Positions 62,501 to 64,000 of a stretch of 64,000 nucleotides of DNA are shown here, in pieces (position 1 is the stretch's first letter; each line of letters starts with the position of its first letter). The DNA is taken from contig SJCO01000014.1 in assembly GCA_005217565.1 (NCBI GenBank), positions 124,001-188,000 on the forward strand. Reading direction: 5' to 3'. This DNA is from Puteibacter caeruleilacunae (GTDB taxonomy: Bacteria > Bacteroidota > Bacteroidia > Bacteroidales > Prolixibacteraceae). The translations under genes were made by a program, and so were the position numbers. The notes beneath the pieces are model-generated. The model ran no database searches, was not told the origin of the DNA, and worked only from the letters and a program-made list of their open reading frames with translations.

Positions 62501-63716
62501 GATTCTTTTTAACCTGCTTTCTAATGCGTTTAAATACACCCCTGATGGTGGCGAAGTACATGTGAACACCAGTTCAGAGGTGATTGAAGGAAAGAATCAT
62601 GCGATATTGGAGGTAATAAATACCGGAAAAGGTATTCCTAAGGAAGAACTCCCAAGAATCTTCGATCGCTTCTATAGGGCCGAAAAAGCGAATCATTCAG
62701 GTTTGTTTGGATCAGGTATCGGACTGGCGCTAACGAAATCAATTGTTGAGTTGCATAAAGGGACGATTACAGTGGAGAGTGAAGTGAATGTATTTACACG
62801 ATTTAAAGTCGTTTTACCAGTTGAGAAAGGATTGTATAGTGAGGAGGAAATTCAACAGGTATCGCTGCGTGATGCTGCTGATGAGCGTATTGATGAGATG
62901 ATGGTGGTAGAAGGAGAGCAGATTAAGCGTGACGACGACGAAGAGACGCAGGAAGCTTTGCCAAAGCTGCTAATTGTTGAAGATACGCAAGATGTAAGGG
63001 CCTTTATCCGTGATATTCTGAAACAGGATTATATTATCGAGGTGGCAGGAAATGGAAAAGAAGCACTGGCAAAAATGGAGGAAGATCTTCCAGACTTGAT
63101 TCTTTCTGATATCATGATGCCTGAAATGGATGGAATAGAATTCAGTCGCGCTGTAAAGAACGACTTCCGAACCAGTCACATTCCAATTATTTTACTTACC
63201 GCAAAGACGGCAGAAGAGACCCAAATAGAGAGCTTTGAGCTGAGGGTGGATGACTATATCAAAAAACCTTTTAATCCTCGTATTTTACAGCTAAAAGTGC
63301 GTAATATCCTTGAGGCACGCCGCAAGCAGAAGGAGAACTATTCAAAGGGAATAATACTTCAGCCTAATGAGGTGCAATTGGAGGATCCTGATGAGAAATT
63401 CCTGAAGCGAGCAATGGAGGTAATTGAGGAGCATATGGCTGATCCTAATTTCAAGGTGAACGACTTTGTTGCTGAAGTAGGACTCGGTCGTACGGTATGT
63501 TATGAAAAGATCAAAGCGCTGACGAATCTTTCAGTAAATGAGTTTATACAAGGCATGCGCATGAAGCGTGCAGCCTCTCTATTGAAACAGAATAAGCTGA
63601 ATGTATCGGAGATCGCCTTCTTGGTAGGATTCAACGATCCAAACTACTTCTCGAAATGCTTTAAGAAGTACCATGGATTGAAACCTTCAGATTTCGTAAA
63701 AGAAGGGGAGCGATGA
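59532..63716 (+). CDS. Hybrid two-component system sensor/regulator (HTCS)
   Basis: The 1394-residue protein has a signal, about 14 Reg_prop repeats forming periplasmic seven-bladed propellers (ILEDSNGYMWFGTRNGLNRF and variants, residues 60-690), a Y_Y_Y domain, a transmembrane helix (WAYGLYFVTLYLLLLGLM), a histidine kinase core with His879 in TNISHEFRTPL and the ATPase GSGIGLAL, a receiver domain with phospho-acceptor Asp1193 (DLILSDIMMPEMDG), and a C-terminal AraC-type helix-turn-helix. Such HTCS proteins sense oligosaccharides and activate polysaccharide-use genes. It sits immediately after the sulfatase/toroid genes and probably controls the PL6, GH3 and sulfatase cluster. All key residues look intact. 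Confidence 0.95.
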   Translation: MNNCEKQIFNLNSNHLLNGSKWFIVLLGLLIGSVAGEKVYGEVSEQFVRKNFHNISLEQGLSNITVISIIEDSNGYMWFGTRNGLNRFNGYEVEVFRNENNDSTTICNNHIYSILESKDHKIWVGTDNGLSCFHPKTGKFTSFFSSGKSNSLSGNTINAIVEDKTGALWVGSQFGINRYNEETNDFKRYNLELKEPVVYSILPDHRDNLWLGTANGIAYFNKKNEKLNYVTDFKTKSGKEQSIGRVNSLFLDRKGQLWVGTQEYGVLVYDIQKQRFRQYEHESGNPNSISHNRVRSIVPLENGDIWIATFKGINIFDRKTKSFHRIAGRITETDDMMDLSIYPIFKDRKGSIWIGSYFNGVILYDPILDNFRTFSQEKHNDKSLSYNVISSFVEDPSGNVWVGTEGGGFCYFDRETEEFTAYMHNENSRNSLSQNSVQALHLDGKNQLWIGTYIGGLNIFDVKRKSFKRYEFDPENENTIGNNYVSCFCEDASGQMWLGTEGGGLNKYQPKTDDFKRITNINTPGFKYTKYINVIFEDSNNDLWLGTWDGLIQYNPETGDYKHFYSDRNNQESISFNYINSILEDNEGYLWIGTRQGLNRFDRSSGTFKRYEEKDGLPNGNIAGILEDGKGNIWFGSHKGISVLNPFSDEIKNFDYTDGLQSNQFNKFAALKTISGEFFFGGVRGFNIFNPTEIIENTNVPEIKVTGFMVSNKKVVVGEKGSPLKNNIDDTEEIVLQHTQNDFSFEFVALNYIHSGKNKFECILENYDTEWISLGSRRTAVYTNINPGTYTFKVKASNNDGLWNEVPRTIKLTIKPPFWKTPWAYGLYFVTLYLLLLGLMRFNRYRKGLIEDAEKERREKERERDINQLKLSFFTNISHEFRTPLTLIQGPVERLLDDSTSLDKVERKRLLQMVNKNSRRLLYLLNQLVDFRKIERGVLKLSVNEGNLNQMVLQVKDYFDHIANERNMDYQLKNSIGADPVWYDHDKLEKILFNLLSNAFKYTPDGGEVHVNTSSEVIEGKNHAILEVINTGKGIPKEELPRIFDRFYRAEKANHSGLFGSGIGLALTKSIVELHKGTITVESEVNVFTRFKVVLPVEKGLYSEEEIQQVSLRDAADERIDEMMVVEGEQIKRDDDEETQEALPKLLIVEDTQDVRAFIRDILKQDYIIEVAGNGKEALAKMEEDLPDLILSDIMMPEMDGIEFSRAVKNDFRTSHIPIILLTAKTAEETQIESFELRVDDYIKKPFNPRILQLKVRNILEARRKQKENYSKGIILQPNEVQLEDPDEKFLKRAMEVIEEHMADPNFKVNDFVAEVGLGRTVCYEKIKALTNLSVNEFIQGMRMKRAASLLKQNKLNVSEIAFLVGFNDPNYFSKCFKKYHGLKPSDFVKEGER
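59571..59599 (+). promoter_or_regulatory. Perfect 12-bp hairpin within the HTCS coding start
   Basis: AACCACTTGCTT (59571-59582) and AAGCAAGTGGTT (59588-59599) flank a 5-base loop and run into TATCGTTTTAT. It lies 39 bases after the start codon inside codons for the signal peptide. It resembles an attenuator. Confidence 0.6.
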
Positions 63717-63772
63717 TTGTGCAGCGCAGTGTTGCTCTTTTCTGAGGGCTGCGTGTCGAACATTGAGAAAAA

Positions 63773-63809
63773 AACACCTTTCAGCGTCCGCAGGACCTGG
63801 AAGCGTGTT
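63773..63809. repeat. REP-like palindromic hairpin, copy 3
   Basis: AACAC/GTGTT, TTTCAG/CTGGAA (one G-U pair) and GTCC/GGAC stems around a GCA loop reproduce the layout of the copies at 15231 and 17361. Confidence 0.7.
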
Positions 63810-63956
63810 GGTGCTTAGCTATACTGCCCATTAGGGCAGTTAATGTCTATAGCAACTGCATAAGACCCCTTAGAATTGATCTGTTATACTTTTCAATACC
63901 TCAACAAAAAACTCCATGTTTTTGTGAATTATTATGTATTCTTTTTATAAAAATAT

Positions 63957-63964
63957 TATTTTTG
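63957..63964 (+). promoter_or_regulatory. -7 promoter element of a gene leaving the window
   Basis: TATTTTTG fits TAnnTTTG and is 28 bases before an ATG at 63993. Confidence 0.55.
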
Positions 63965-63992
63965 CGCAAGTGAAAGACTAATAACCTCAAAA

Positions 63993-64000
63993 ATGAAAAC
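63993..64000 (+). CDS. Start of a gene cut by the window edge
   Basis: Only ATGAAAAC is visible, preceded by a -7 box at 63957-63964. Its product cannot be judged. Confidence 0.35.

Overview
The window looks like a chromosome segment from a member of the Bacteroidota, probably a marine, polysaccharide-degrading one. The evidence is direct: repeated TAnnTTTG -7 promoter elements, a single-chain 1229-residue PurL, TonB-dependent receptors, lipoproteins with C-terminal beta-propellers, a hybrid two-component system with Reg_prop repeats, GldM-type domains and AT-rich DNA. The family-level placement (Marinilabiliales-like) is only an impression.

Layout. 0-6 kb: a propeller lipoprotein, a TetR/flavin-oxidoreductase pair, tRNA-Thr(GGT), a thioredoxin-like protein, pdxH, a DUF134 regulator with a NifX-like metal-cluster protein, and an alpha/beta hydrolase. 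6-15 kb: purL, a TPR-sensor kinase that has lost its phospho-acceptor histidine, and an M13 metallopeptidase. 15-23 kb: a GH9-like enzyme, dapA, a DUF6913-like gene and ligA, interrupted by dispersed hairpin repeats. 23-30 kb: a TonB receptor, then a cobalamin riboswitch that heads a btuB-btuG operon, followed by a second BtuG-like propeller. 30-41 kb: a same-strand run of small envelope genes: two tandem lipoproteins that are isolated GldM C-terminal domains, small membrane proteins, a secreted TonB_C protein, a radical SAM/SPASM enzyme, two RDD proteins, an isolated FloA N-terminal half, and a transmembrane LuxR-type regulator. From about 33.6 to 40.0 kb the genes overlap or nearly abut and probably form one operon; this is the best candidate here for an undescribed system. 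41-49 kb: an FGGY sugar kinase, an AraC regulator, a large TolB-propeller/multi-haem-motif protein, a FISUMP lipoprotein, a radical SAM protein and a possible GNAT toxin-antitoxin pair. 49-64 kb: a polysaccharide-utilisation region with a PL6 lyase, GH3 enzyme, two formylglycine-type sulfatases, an alpha-toroid enzyme and a hybrid two-component regulator, but no SusC/SusD pair inside the window.

How the parts fit. The B12 riboswitch, BtuB and BtuG make a coherent cobalamin uptake unit. The lyase, sulfatases, GH3 and hybrid sensor together suggest breakdown of a sulfated, uronic-acid-containing glycan, with the hybrid sensor reading the oligosaccharide product. Several noncoding repeat families (palindromic hairpins with compensated stem changes, a larger hairpin element, and an AATC-rich leader found just before start codons) are spread across the window. 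All functional calls come from reading the sequence without database searches.
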